From: Channallabes apus
Taxonomy: Eukaryota > Chordata > Actinopteri > Siluriformes > Clariidae
DNA length: 64,000 nucleotides
Reading direction: 5' to 3'
Assembly: GCA_030522415.1 (NCBI GenBank)
Contig: CM060105.1
Location: 11,698,206-11,762,205 of the forward strand
Shown here: positions 1-10,593 of the stretch, one piece after another
Position numbering within the stretch: the first letter of the stretch is position 1
Layout of the letters: every line of letters begins with the position of its first letter
Position numbers and translations under genes: made by a program
Notes under the pieces: generated by a model
Told to the model about the DNA's origin: nothing
What the model saw: the letters and a program-made list of their open reading frames with translations, nothing else
Database searches by the model: none

Positions 1-81
1 AATAAAGTATCAGTTTTCTATTAACAGAATAAGGATTATATAAGACTTCTAAACTCCTCCCACTGTCCAGAACATTCTGTA

Positions 82-544
82 TGTCATGTTCGGCTCTTAG
101 AAGGAGACGCAGACGCAGGCTTGCACACCAATGACAATTTATCACACGTTCCACACACCAACAGTCCCAGTGAACAAAACAGAAATAGCAGCGGGAGCTC
201 CGAACACTCAGAAAAAGGGTCCTTGTGCCAGCTTTCCACTGCCCACGGTGTTCGAGCTGTGAGCCGGCTCAATCCTGAAATATAGGGGACGAAAAAGGTG
301 AAGTTTGACAACAAGCAGGTAGTAGGCTGGTGTGTTAGGGTTTGGCATAACGGTGGACGAACAGGTGGCTACGGGGTCGGCTGGTTTATATAGGAACACA
401 CACTAGGGATACACAGGTGAATCTCCTTGGGGTACTTGTGATTGACATTCAGACATAGACACACTAGGGGGAGACAAAGCGGCGGCTCAGTAGTCCGGAC
501 AACCTGATCTTCTTCCCCGAGGCCATGGTGGTCCCGATGTTACA
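82..544 (-). repeat. Gypsy-1 3' LTR
   Basis: This 463-bp LTR is near-identical to 4500-4966. Read on the minus strand it starts TGTAACATCGG and ends ACATGACA. It contains TATATAA near 390 and is preceded, in element sense, by a G-rich polypurine tract. It is the downstream LTR because the pol reading direction points toward it. Confidence 0.92.
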
Positions 545-560
545 GTACCCCCTCCCCCAG
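545..560 (-). other. Polypurine tract of Gypsy-1
   Basis: On the minus strand a run of G with a single A, then GTAC, abuts the start of the 3' LTR. This is where plus-strand DNA synthesis is normally primed. The same motif recurs beside the middle LTR at 4967-4981. Confidence 0.75.
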
Positions 561-1680
561 AACCGGCCTCCTGAGGGGGGCGAGGGCGCCCCGTCCGCGT
601 TGTCGGAGGGAGTGTGGGCTCACCTGTCTGCTGGACCCGCCGGCGGGCGGGGCGGCCCGGCGTAGCCCTGTGGAAATCCGCGGGGAGAGCTTCTTGCAGG
701 GGAGGTTCAGGTGAAGGTCCCGTGTCGAGAGCCACACCCGATCGCCTACCTGGAGCAGAGCGCTTTCCCGTCGCCGCCTATCGGCATATTTTGAGAACCG
801 CTGCACTCCTCTAGAGATTTTGGTGTGTGCGTCTTCCCACACTCTCTCCGCCTTTTTAAACCACTCGTCCACCACAGGTACATCGGTGGGAGTGGCATCC
901 CAGGGACATAGCGGAGGTTGATATCCTAGTATACACTGAAACGGCGTTAGGCCGGTAGAGGAGTGGCGGAGTGAGTTTTGTGCATATTCCGCCCAGATAA
1001 GACAGTCAGCCCATTCGTGTTGCCGGCTACTACAATATGCTCGAAGATATCTCCCGAGTTCCTTAACGGTCCGCTCTGCCTGTCCATTAGACTCGGGGTG
1101 GTAGCCCGACATTAGGCTAAATGTGGTCCCCAACTTCTGGAAGAACGCTTTCCAGACCCTGGCGATAAATTGGGGGCCACGATCGGAAATAATATCTTCG
1201 GGGATGCCGTAGTGGCGAAACACAGAATTGAATAGGGTTTCTGCTACCTGGAGGGCCGACGGAAGAGAGCAAAATGGGATAAACTTGCATCCCTTAGAGA
1301 ATCTATCTATTACCACGAGAACCATGGTGTACCCGTTCGAGACCGGCAGATCCGTGACAAAGTCCACTGCGATATGGGACCACGGTCTGTTGGGCACCGG
1401 GAGGGGCATTAGTTTACCAACGAGTAGGCAACGTGGGCTCTTAGTGGTCGCACATGTGGCACAAGACAGAACAATCTTTTTCACGGTTTCTCGTATTTTG
1501 GGCCACCAGAACTTTGGTTCTAACAGGTGGTAGGTGTGTGCACCGCCGGGGTGTCCAGATGCTATGAGCCTCGACCGTCACTCGTTCAAGAAGCGACTCC
1601 GGCACATAGACCCGATTCGGAGGGCAGCTCCTAGGCACGGAGACCGTGCCCACTGAGCTATCTCTGACTCGAGGTCCCAC
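555..1680 (-). pseudogene. Gypsy-1 integrase (broken)
   Basis: The longest frame (540-1484) holds the integrase catalytic core. It carries the first Asp in the segment AVDFVTDLP, the second in ISDRGPQF, and the Glu in the GYHPESNGQAER motif. The N-terminal zinc-binding region (His and Cys ligands ending LCHMC) lies in another frame at 1441-1680, so at least one frameshift separates the HHCC domain from the core. The C-terminal part has lost the expected chromodomain: after a basic tail the frame runs into low-complexity sequence. The product would insert element cDNA into chromatin. As it stands it cannot give a full-length protein. Confidence 0.85.
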
Positions 1681-2603
1681 ATAACCGGCGCCACTACGAG
1701 TGACGATGGCAAAATTGGTTCCGGATTTGTGATTGGTTCCGGCGACGGATAATAGCGTGACAGCGCGTCCGCTTTAATGTTTTTTGAGCCGGGGCGATAC
1801 GTTATAATGAACCTGAAACGCGTGAAAAAGAGCGCCCAGCGGGGTTGACGTGAGTTCAGTCTCTTCGCCTGTTGGAGGTACTCGAGATTACGATGGTCAG
1901 TGAGTACCGTGAATGAGTGTTTTGCCCCCTCCAGCCAGTGCCGCCACTCCCCTAACGCCGCTTTTACTGCTAGCAGTTCTCCGTTACCGATATCGTAATT
2001 TCGCTTGGCAGGTGTTAATTTCCTAGAAAAGAAAGCGCAGGGGTAAAGTTTCTCAGGGTGGCCATGGCGTTGTGACAGCACTGCTCCTATCCCTACCTCG
2101 GACGCATCGACCTCTACTATAAAGGGCTTGTCAGGGTTCGGTAATTTTAAGATAGGTGCTGATGTAAATGCAGTTTTGAGACGCGCAAACGCTTCACGCG
2201 CTTCCCCTGGGAACTCGCGGAGGCGTTTCGGCTTACCTGTCAGTAGTGAGGTGAGTGGTGCTGCCACCATGCTGAAGCCCCGAATGAACCGCCTGTAGAA
2301 GTTGGCAAACCCCAATAATCTTTGTAGCTCCTTCACTGTCGTGGGTTCCGGCCATTGTTGCACCGCCGCGACCTTGGTCGTCTCCATCTCGACCCCCAGT
2401 GGCCCTATGCGATAGCCGAGGAATGCCACCTCCCGCTGATGAAATGTGCATTTCTCTGCCTTCACATAGAGCCCGTGTTCGCGCAGGCGCTGAAGGACGG
2501 CGGTCACATGACTGACGTGCTCCGAATATGACCGCGAATAAACCAAGATGTCATCTAGGTATATTATAACAAAACGGTTATACATATCCCGGGAACACAT
2601 CAT
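1578..2603 (-). pseudogene. Gypsy-1 reverse transcriptase (3' half) and RNase H
   Basis: This 341-codon frame contains the RT catalytic box YLDDILVYS near its start, then the thumb and connection region. RNase H follows ([18 protein letters not shown] with the first Asp, and TDHRNLEYL). It ends near the start of the integrase zinc region. It is separated from the upstream RT fingers by a one-base frameshift near 2595, visible as the overlap of this frame with the one ending at 2578. Family role: copies element RNA into DNA and degrades the RNA strand. Confidence 0.87.
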
Positions 2604-3966
2604 TCATGAACCCCTGAAACACCGCAGGTGCATTTACCAGTCCATATGCCATCACGTTATACTGGTAATGCCCAGATGTAGTGCTAAATGCAGTCTTCCA
2701 TTCTTCACCCTTACGCACACGAATGAGGTTATAAGCGCTGCGGAGCTCGAGTTTGGTGAAGATGGAGGCGCCTCGGAGCTGATCGATTGCGGCCGGGACC
2801 AGGGGCAGTGGGTGCTTATATTTTATTGTGACTGCATTGAGCCCCCTATAATCAATACAGGGCCTTAAGCGCCCCCCTTTCTTCTCTATGAAAAAAAACC
2901 CTGTCGAAGCTGGTGACGTGGACCTGCTGATGAGCCCCTGCTGGAGTGCCTCGCTCACGTATTCCTCCATCGCCCTGGTTTCAGCCACGGACAATGGATA
3001 AATACGTGCGCAAGGAGGTGCTTTCCCCGGCAACAGCTCAATCGCGCAGTCCCACGGGCGATGAGGGGGAAGTCGCGCAGCTGCCCTAACACTAAATACC
3101 TGTTTAAACCTCGCGTACTCAGATGTCACGTTTATTCTTTGTTGGGCTTTCGGACTCTCTATGGTGGTGGTTTGGACCGTCAATATGGGCGGTTTCCATG
3201 ATTTGGCGCATCTAGGGGACCATGATATGACACTTGACTGATTCCAATCGAAATAAGGGTTATGAGCGCTGAACCATGGGAGACCCAGCACGACGGAATG
3301 ACCAGACTGAGGTAGCACGAAGAATTTTAGCTCCTCCGTGTGGTCGGGGAATGTTAATCGCAGGGGTGCAGTGATAGATTTAATGGGCGATTGATCTAAT
3401 TCACGGCCATCTAGAGCTTTAACTGTTATCGGCTGTGGAAGCTTCGACACAGGAACTCGCAGCGAGGAAACCAGAATCGAGGAGATGAAATTACCAGCCA
3501 CCCCTGAATCTACTAAAGGAAAGACAGACAGAACATTATTAGTGTAAGACAATTGAGCAGGTACACAGAAAGGGTGGTGTGTGCGGGGCGGTGTATGCGA
3601 TGTTACTTTTAGTAACGGGCAGTCTTTGATTAGGTGGTTCTCCCCTGCACAGTACAAACATAGTCCAGACGTGATCCGTCTCCTTCTCTCTGCCCCCGAG
3701 AGGCGGGAAGTGTTCACATCCATTGGCTCGGGCCGCACCGTTTCTCCCACGTCGCGTGGAGGCTTGCGGCGTGTCGTATGGGCGGGGCGGTGGTACCCTG
3801 GCAGATGTTCGCGGGCGTTGGCTGCGGAGGTGCTGGTGGAGCGTGATGGCCAGGCTGATGGTCTCATCCAGCGAGAGACTGGCGTCCCGGCATGCCAGCT
3901 CGAGCTGGATCTCTGGCTGGAGTCCGTCCCGGAACCTGGCGAGCAGACTCTTCTCGCACCAGCCAC
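2578..3966 (-). pseudogene. Gypsy-1 gag 3' end, protease and RT (5' half)
   Basis: In order, this frame holds a retroviral-type zinc knuckle (CLYCAGENHLIKDC, CX2CX4HX4C), then an aspartic-protease segment around VDSGVAGNFIS and the flap-distal VVLGLPWF. The RT fingers and palm follow (CIDYRGLNAVT, KLELRSAYNLIRV). The usual first catalytic Asp of RT (FTKLDLRSAY type) is Glu here, as seen in KLELRSAY, which would inactivate the enzyme. The frame stops at 2578 just before the YLDD box because of a frameshift. Confidence 0.85.
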
Positions 3967-4505
3967 TCTCCGCAGCCATGACGCGAAACTTGATGGCGTA
4001 CTCCGCCACGGGCAGACTTCCTTGCTTCAGCCTCATGAGGCGCTGTTCACCTGAGCGTCCTTGGTCTGGGTGATAGAACACCGCCCTCATGGCCGATGAT
4101 ATCTGGACGTGAGCTCCCCCCGCCTTCACACCAGATGGCCGCCGCCAACTCCATCGCGGGACCTGTGAGCTGTTGGACGACGAACCGGATCCGCTGCGCG
4201 TCCGTCATGTCGGGATAATCCGACAGGTATAGCTCACAGGCCAAAAGGAATCGTTTATACCCCTCCGGATCACCTGCATACCTTTCCGGTGGGGCGGCGC
4301 GAGGTGGGGACGGAGTGGCGCGTCTCGTAGCCCCCGATGAAGAGGGGTCGGGGATGGCGAGATGTTTTATACAGTGCGCCATGTCACTCACCGCTCGTGC
4401 CAGGCCTTCGATTTCATTTTGTTGTTTATCGATGCACCGCCTCAGGTGTCTATTGCTCAGCAGGGGAATGCCTGCTGCGTCTTGGTGGGTTCGTCCATCT
4501 GTCAT
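3539..4505 (-). pseudogene. Gypsy-1 gag (frameshifted)
   Basis: Two overlapping frames (4047-4505 and 3539-4129) together make a capsid-like protein. The first starts at an ATG straddling the LTR border and has the pattern PERYAGDPEGYKRFLLACELY, typical of Ty3/gypsy capsid. The second continues with the capsid C-terminal region (LMRLKQGSLPVAEYAIKFR). A frameshift near 4110 divides them. Role: forms the virus-like particle in which cDNA is made. Confidence 0.8.
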
Positions 4506-4966
4506 GTTCGGCTCTTAGAGAGAGACGCAGACGCAGGCTTGCACACCAATGACAATTTATTTATCACACGTTCCACACACCAACAGTCCCAGTGAACAAA
4601 ACAGAAATAGCAGCGGGAGCTCCAAACACTCAGAAAAGGGGTCCTTCTGCCAGCTTTCCACTGCCCACGGTGTTCGAGCTGTGAGCCGGCTCAATCCTGA
4701 AATATAGGGGACGAAAAAGGTGAAGTTTGACAACAAGCAGGTAGTAGGCTGGTGTGTTAGGGTTTGGCATAACGGTGGACGAACAGGTGGCTACGGGGTC
4801 GGCTGGTTTATATAAGAACACACACTAGGGATACACAGGTGAATCTCCTTGGGGTACTTGTGATTGACATACAGACATAGACACACTAGGGGGAGTCAAA
4901 GCGGCAGCTCAGTAGTCCGGAGAACCGGATCTTCTTCCCCGTGGCCGTGGTGGTCCCGATGTTACA
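4500..4966 (-). repeat. Gypsy-1 middle (5') LTR
   Basis: This 467-bp LTR is nearly identical to 82-544. It acts as the 5' LTR of the long interior to its left. On the minus strand a TATATAA (4814-4808) is followed 30 nt later by GTTCGTCCA (4784-4776), the likely RNA start. The same nonamer is complementary to the sequence just inside the LTR (4497-4489). Confidence 0.92.
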
Positions 4967-5236
4967 GTACCCCCTCCCCCAGAACCGGCCTCCTGAGGGA
5001 GGCGAGGGCGCCCCCTCCGCGTTGTCGGAGGGAGCGTGGGCTCACCTGTCTGCTGGACCCACCGCGGAGCCGGGCGATCCGACCTAGCCCTGTGGAAATC
5101 CGCGACCAGTTCCTGACTCAGTATGTCCCGGGCCGGGACCCAGCTCCGCTCCTCCGGGCCGTACCCCTCCCAATCGACTAGATACTGCAATGCCCCCGCT
5201 CTCCTCCGTGAGTCCAGTAGTTCTTTGACTCAGAAA
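4967..5236 (-). pseudogene. Gypsy-1 pol 3' fragment with chromodomain
   Basis: An interior fragment carries the polypurine tract next to the middle LTR and the end of pol. The frame 4909-5190 reads [20 protein letters not shown], a chromodomain that in chromoviruses directs integration to modified histones. The equivalent part of the longer interior (555-760) lacks it. Everything upstream of the chromodomain is missing from this second interior. Confidence 0.8.
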
Positions 5237-5354
5237 TTGGGGTAATTGTGATTGACATACAGACATAGACACACTAGGGGGAGACAAAGCGGCGGCTAAG
5301 TAGTCCGGAGAACCGGATCTTCTTCCCCGAGGCCATGGTGGTCCCGATGTTACA
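5237..5354 (-). repeat. Gypsy-1 partial third LTR
   Basis: About 118 bp matches the U3 start of the other two LTRs, including the terminal GATGTTACA, and is flanked outside by the CTGTA duplication. The rest of this LTR is deleted at its join to the pol fragment. Confidence 0.85.
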
Positions 5355-5403
5355 CTGTAGAGCTTCAGAAACCCGTACAGCACATGACAGCTTCCACAAG
5401 CTC

Positions 5404-5649
5404 AGAGAACTATGGAGGCAGATCGGTCTCATAAATAATTCACACAAAAGACACGATATGTTCACCTGCGTAAAACCCAATTCACCTGCACGAAAAAAAA
5501 AATATATTCACAAAAAAATACATTCACGTGCATAAAAAAATATACATATTCATAATATACAATTCACATATGTAAAACTGTGTAAAAAATTCTGAATGTT
5601 TAAAATTTACGAGTGCATCATGGGCTGTGCATGTGAAAATCGACTTACG
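5404..5649 (+). repeat. Left arm of a ~3.3-kb-spaced inverted repeat
   Basis: This stretch (GAGAACTATGGA through AAAATCGACTTAC) matches the reverse complement of 8982-9180 at clearly high identity. It carries about 45 extra A-rich bases in the middle. It may be one end of an old non-autonomous DNA element; no target duplication was found. Confidence 0.7.
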
Positions 5650-5802
5650 TCTTTGAAGACAAGAGCTGGTGGTTATCGGTGCCCTGGATGAAATTATACA
5701 TATTCCAGATGATGTCATGACAGCCCTGTCAAATCTAATCAACCTCATACAGCTTCAGTGGATCAGACAAAAAAAAAAATATATATATATATATATTATA
5801 TA

Positions 5803-7407
5803 CAGTGGTGTGAAAAACTATTTGCCCCCCTCCTGATTTCTTATTCTTTTGCATGTTTGTCACACAAAATGTTTCTGATCATCAAACACATTTAACTATT
5901 AGTCAAAGATAACACAAGTAAACACAAAATGCAGTTTTTAAATGAGGGGTTTTATTATTTAGGGAGAAAAAATATCCAAACCTACATGGCCCTGTGTGAA
6001 AAAGTAATTGCCCCCTGAACCTAATAACTGGTTGGGCTGCCCTTAGCAGCAATAACTGCAATCAAGCGTTTGCGATAACTTGCAACGAGTCTTTTACAGC
6101 GCTCTGGAGGAATTTTGGCCCACTCATCTTTGCAGAATTGGTGTAATTCAGCTGTATTTGAGGGTTTTCTAGCATGAACCCCTTTTTTTTGTCATGCCAC
6201 ATCTCAATAGGATTCAGGTCAGGACTTTGACTAGGCCACTCCAAAGTCTTCATTTAGTTTTTCTTCAGCCATTCAGAGGTGGATTTGCTGGTGTGTTTTG
6301 GGTCATTGTCCTGCTGCAGCACCCAAGATCGCTTCAGCTTGAGTTGACGAACAGATGGCCGGACATTCTCCTTCAGGATTTTTTGGTAGACAGTAGAATT
6401 CATGGTTCCATCTATCACAGCAAGCCTTCCAGGTTCTGAAGCAGCAAAACAACCCCAGACCATCACACTACCACCACCATATTTTACTGTTGGTATGATG
6501 TTCTTTTTCTGAAATGCTGTGTCACTTTTACGCCAGATGTAACGGGACACGCACCTTCCAAAAAGTTAAACTTTTGTCTCGTCGGTCCACAAGGTATTTT
6601 CTCAAAAGTCTTGGCAATCATTGAGATGTTTTTTAGCAAAATTGAGGCAAGCCTTAATGTTCTTTTTGCTTAAAAGTGGTTTGTGCCTTGGAAATCTGCC
6701 ATGCAGGCCGTTTTTGCCCAGTCTCTTTCTTATGGTGGAGTCGTGAACACTGACCTTAATTGAGGGAAGTGAGGCCTGCAGTTCTTTAGATGTTGTCCTG
6801 GGGTCTTTTGTGGCCTCTCGGATGAGTTGTCTCTGCGCTCTTGGGGTAATTTTGGTCGGTCGGCCACTCCTGGGAAGGTTCACCACTGTTCCATGTTTTT
6901 GCCATTTGTGGATATTGGCTCTCACTGTGGTTCGCTGGAGTCCCAAAGCTTTAGAAATGGCTTTATAACCTTTACCAGACTGATAGATCTCAATTATTTT
7001 TGTTCTCATTCGTTCCTGAATTTCTTTGGATCTTGACATGATGTCTAGCTTTTGAGGTGCTTTTGGTCTACTTCTCTGTGTCAGGAAGCTCCTATTTAAG
7101 TGATTTCTTGATTGAAACAGGTGTGGCAGTAATCAGGCCTGGGGATGACTACAGAAATTGAACTCAGGTGTGATAAACCACAGTTAAGTTATTTTTTAAC
7201 AATCACTTTTTCACACAGGGCCATGTAGATTTGGAGTTTTTTTTCTCCCTTAATAACGTAAACCTTTTTAAAAACTGCATTTTGTGTTCAATTATGTTAT
7301 CTTTGACTAATAGTTAACGGTTTTTGATGAGCAGAAACATTTAAGTGTGACAAACATGCAAAAGAATAAGAAATCAGGAAGGGGGCAAATAGTTTTTCAC
7401 ACCACTG
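5803..7407 (-). mobile_element. Tc1-like transposon (1605 bp)
   Basis: The ends are inverted copies (CAGTGGTGTGAAAAACTATT on the left, its complement on the right). The element is flanked by TA at 5801-5802 and 7408-7409, the Tc1/mariner target duplication. The inverted repeats extend inward over roughly 200 bp. One transposase gene lies on the minus strand. The copy has inserted beside or within an older mariner-like relic (7420-7756). Confidence 0.93.
6062..7039 (-). pseudogene. Tc1-like transposase (decayed)
   Basis: Three frames in series cover the protein. 6602-7039 holds the paired helix-turn-helix DNA-binding region (start MSRSKEIQERMRTKIIEIYQ, then SGRPTKITPRAQRQ). 6254-6550 holds the catalytic core with the GGGSVMVWGCF motif and QQDNDPKHTS (second Asp). 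6062-6253 holds SPDLNPIE (third acidic residue). Between the first two frames, the segment with the first catalytic Asp (WTDET, 6551-6600) is interrupted by a stop and frame changes. It would cut and paste the element; this copy cannot. Confidence 0.9.
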
Positions 7408-7419
7408 TATATATATATT

Positions 7420-7756
7420 CTACATTGTAAAGGAATGCTGAAGGCATCCAAAAACTGCATTAATCTCCTTTGAACAGTTGATATTGAGATGTTTCTGCTA
7501 CTTCTGCTCTGTAAAGACTTCATAACGCCTCTAATCTGAGGTGCTGTTAATTGGTCATTTTTCAGACTGATAACTCTAAATGAACTTTTCATCTGCAGCA
7601 GAGGTAGGTTTTGGTCTCGTCCTCCTGGGATGGCTTTCATGAGAGATAGTTTCATTATGGTGCTTGACGGATTTTGCAAATGCACTTGACAATACTGTTC
7701 TTGCAGGAACTATTACAGAAACGCTGACCTCTGTGTCTTAAAATAACAACTAACTG
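7420..7756 (-). pseudogene. Older mariner/Tc1-like transposase fragment and terminal repeat
   Basis: The frame 7374-7685 reads on the minus strand as a helix-turn-helix region (LKNDQLTAPQIRGVMKSLQ, then NISISTVQRRLMQFL), typical of the second DNA-binding helix set of Tc1 transposases. To its right, 7690-7756 resembles the end of the hairpin element at 56411-56555 (shared GACAATACTGTT and GTCTTAAAATAAC). It is a truncated relic; no catalytic domain is visible. Confidence 0.6.
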
Positions 7757-8925
7757 GTGTTTCTGTTGTTGTTACGTAATTACCTAATTCCATATGTGTT
7801 ATTTTATAGTTTTGAAATCCCCAGTATTGTTGTAGAATGTAGAAAATAAATCACTAAACAAAAACTAAGACATTTGCCAGCTGCTATGTAATGCTGGTGT
7901 TATTTTATTTGATCAATTAACTCCTGTCACCTTTTGAAACAGTCTTTTATAATTATTGATAATTCACTCAAAGCTGCATGAATGGATAAATGGAGAGTCA
8001 TGCTTTTTGATTCTTTACAATAAACATAATTCTCCCACAAGACTCAAGGCTTTACTTATTGCATTACTGGATAAATCAACATTTTAACTAATCTCTTGAA
8101 TGAATGAATGAATGAATGAATGAATGAATGAATGACATTTTAACAACCACTTGTCTTCACCTTCTGATGCAATTGATACGACATTTATTTAAAGCTAAAG
8201 TTACTTTTAACAGATTTTACATTTTCAAAAACTCTATTTTGGTTTGTATGATAGACGTTTATGTTATAGACGATAGATGATTAATGTTTATCTCAGAAAT
8301 ACAAACTTTTATGCCAGTACCTCTGATAATTTGAATTATTGTAAGGAAATCATATTGTAAGAAATAATGGTGACTGAAGAGACTGTTTGTGAAACTGTTT
8401 AATAAAACCTATAAATGACACCCGCTCTCTGGCTCAGTGACGGCACCAAAGCAAATTTGCAATTATGCAGCTTTAATCCATTATGTTATACACATTTGAG
8501 CTGTTAATGAAATAAAATCTGGTGGCATTCAGATATAACAGAATACACTGTGACCCATAGAAACATCGATTCTCCAAATTAAAAACTGTCACTAATTAAT
8601 TGACAAACATGTAATGAGGGTGAAGTGTTTATAAAGATGATAATGTGGTTAACTGTGTGATTTTCGGCGAAGTTCATTAATGAAACATTATGAAATAAAA
8701 TAATAACTTAGACGTGCATCCTGTTCTTGGTTTGAGTCGGTAAAACTTGATTTCCGTTGTAATTAACTCAGACTGCGCAAAAGGTGTGTGCAAAGTTGAG
8801 CTACTCGAGCGCTCCTGCAGGGCTGTGATTGGATGAATGGTGAGGTCGCATCTGATTGGCTAAAGAGTATGAGTGCCGTATTTTGGAGACTTTGCTGGCA
8901 CGCTGGAGTCAGAAAGTCTCAAAAA
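7757..8925. other. No recognisable gene; (GAAT)n microsatellite
   Basis: This is AT-rich sequence without long frames. A GAAT tetranucleotide run occupies 8097-8136. At 8826-8862 there are two inverted CCAAT boxes (ATTGG), in a CpG-richer stretch that could be a promoter remnant, but no exon could be tied to it. Confidence 0.5.
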
Positions 8926-8958
8926 TACACACACACACACGCACACACACACACACAC
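8926..8958 (+). repeat. (AC)n microsatellite
   Basis: This is a run of AC dinucleotides with a single G interruption. Confidence 0.95.
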
Positions 8959-8981
8959 CCAACGATATTCACACATGTACT

Positions 8982-9180
8982 GTAAGTCGATTTTCACATG
9001 CACAGTCCATCATGCACTCGTAAATTGTAAACATTAAAAAATCTTTACACAGTTGTACATATGTGTATTGTATATTAAGAATATGTATATTTTTCTTATG
9101 CACGTGAATTGGGTTACGCACGTGAACATCGTGTCTTTTGTGTGAATTATTTATAAGACCGATCTGCTTCCATAGAGAAC
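8982..9180 (-). repeat. Right arm of the inverted repeat paired with 5404-5649
   Basis: It is the reverse complement of the left arm, beginning GTAAGTCGATTTTCACATG and ending CCATAGAGAAC. It lacks the A-rich expansion seen in the left arm. Confidence 0.7.
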
Positions 9181-9517
9181 TCACTGAATCGGTGTGTGTC
9201 TGTGTTCACATGTGTGGGGGGCGTGGCCATGTATGTAGATTACCCTGACTGTTTCCCTGTGACTAGAGTGTGGGCGTGTCCTGTCTCAGGCCATTATCAT
9301 ATAGAAGACTGTACCTCTCATTGGATTTATACAGATTACATAAACTGAGAATATTTGTATTTGATTTAACTTGCGTCATTTAAAAGTAGATCCTTTAAGC
9401 TTTCTATAGATAAATTTCTCATGTCTGTGTGTGCAGTGTTCACGGTGTTTCAGTTCATTTTTGCGACGCGTTTCAGAAAGATGTGAGAGAGCGGAGACTG
9501 AGACGGCTGAAAGCGAC

Positions 9518-10451
9518 TAGGGCTGCACGATATATAGAAAAAATATCGTTATCGCGATAATGGCGTACGCGATAATGGCATACGCGATAACCATATCGCA
9601 AAGAGTTGCGATAAATAATTTATGTGCCAAGCATTTGTGTGTCCAAATTTGACCAATCAGATGGCCCCTTACTATGTTTATACCCGCTTATATCTTTATA
9701 TATACTTAATTCTGTTGTGAACTAACCCGGGATGATCAGAAGACTTAGCGATTAGCCGTTAGCCCTTTGTAGCGTGGATGGTAAACCCAAACACGGAAGC
9801 AAGCGAGTGGGCAGGATAACCACGCGAATTAGTTTAAGGACTCTCACAGAAGGGAAACAAGGGGAAAACACACATTTAACACGCGTCCTATAAACACACA
9901 CTCGAATCAGAAAGTAAACAATCTGAACCAACATGCACAAACTCAGTGACTGCGGTGGTTTGTTTACTCCTCTTATACTTCCTGGTTCGCGACCGCATTA
10001 CTTCCGGGTCCTAGTGCCGGTCGCGGAGCGAGTGTGTGTGACAAGTAGTATTTTTTTATTTAATGTTTGTTTAATAATATTTATTTTTATTTTAAAAAAA
10101 AACAAAAACAAAAAAATAACAGGCAAGCCAAAGAGAATATTTAGTTTAAAAGATGCTCTTGTTTTAAGACACTATTGATGAGTGTATGGTTACACATAAA
10201 TAAAAAGTAATGTTTGAAAGTAATTCATATTGTGTTGGCACGTTTATAGTAACAGCAAACCAGAAGTCAGAATATCTGCTGAGGGGTTTAAGTCATTCAT
10301 AGTGTTTTGAAGTCTAAATATTTGCAACTTCCTTGACATATAGTTTCTTTTTAGCCTGAATTAGATTCAATTACATCAGACGAATATCCATTACCTGTTT
10401 ATTTTAGTATGATCATTACATATAAAAATAAATAAATAAATAAGTAAATAT

Positions 10452-10484
<33 letters not shown>

Positions 10485-10585
10485 GCATTTCTCTAGGGAA
10501 ATGTTATATCGCAAGAAATATCGTTATCGCAATATTCAACAACAATATCGCATATCACATATTTTCCTAATATCGCGCAGCCCTA
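9518..10585. mobile_element. Non-autonomous hAT-type element
   Basis: The terminal inverted repeats begin TAGGGCTGCACGATAT on the left; the right end reads ATATCGCGCAGCCCTA. Subterminal ATATCG/CGATAA repeats occur on both sides. The 8-bp flanks are AAAGCGAC (9510-9517) and AAAGCGAA (10586-10593), 7 of 8 matching, which fits the 8-bp duplication of hAT transposons. No transposase frame is present. Much of the interior is a solo LTR (9713-10043). An AAT microsatellite lies near 10452. Confidence 0.82.
9713..10043 (-). repeat. Solo LTR of the Gypsy-2 family inside the hAT element
   Basis: Read on the minus strand this matches the 5' LTR at 61791-62196 in order: TGTCA start, CGCGACCGGCACTAGGACCC, a TATAAG box, GTGTGTTTATAGGAC, GAGAGTCCTTA, TTTGGGTTTACCAT and a terminal ACA. 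It is somewhat diverged and shorter (331 against 406 bp). I could not see a clear 5-bp target duplication. Confidence 0.82.
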
Positions 10586-10593
10586 AAAGCGAA

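Larger units (their letters stand above)
82..5354 (-). mobile_element. Gypsy-1: rearranged Ty3/gypsy (chromovirus-type) LTR retrotransposon
   Basis: Seen: the element begins with TGTCATG at 82 and ends with GATGTTACA at 5354. The pentamer CTGTA lies immediately outside both ends (77-81 and 5355-5359), so the whole block behaves as one integration. Inside are a full LTR (82-544), an interior coding for gag, protease, RT, RNase H and integrase on the minus strand, a second full LTR (4500-4966), a 3' pol fragment with a chromodomain, and a partial third LTR. Family knowledge: chromodomain plus Ty3/gypsy pol indicates a chromovirus, the sushi-like group in fish. Several frameshifts make it non-coding as it stands. 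The tandem LTR order suggests unequal recombination between copies followed by a deletion (inference). Confidence 0.9.
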
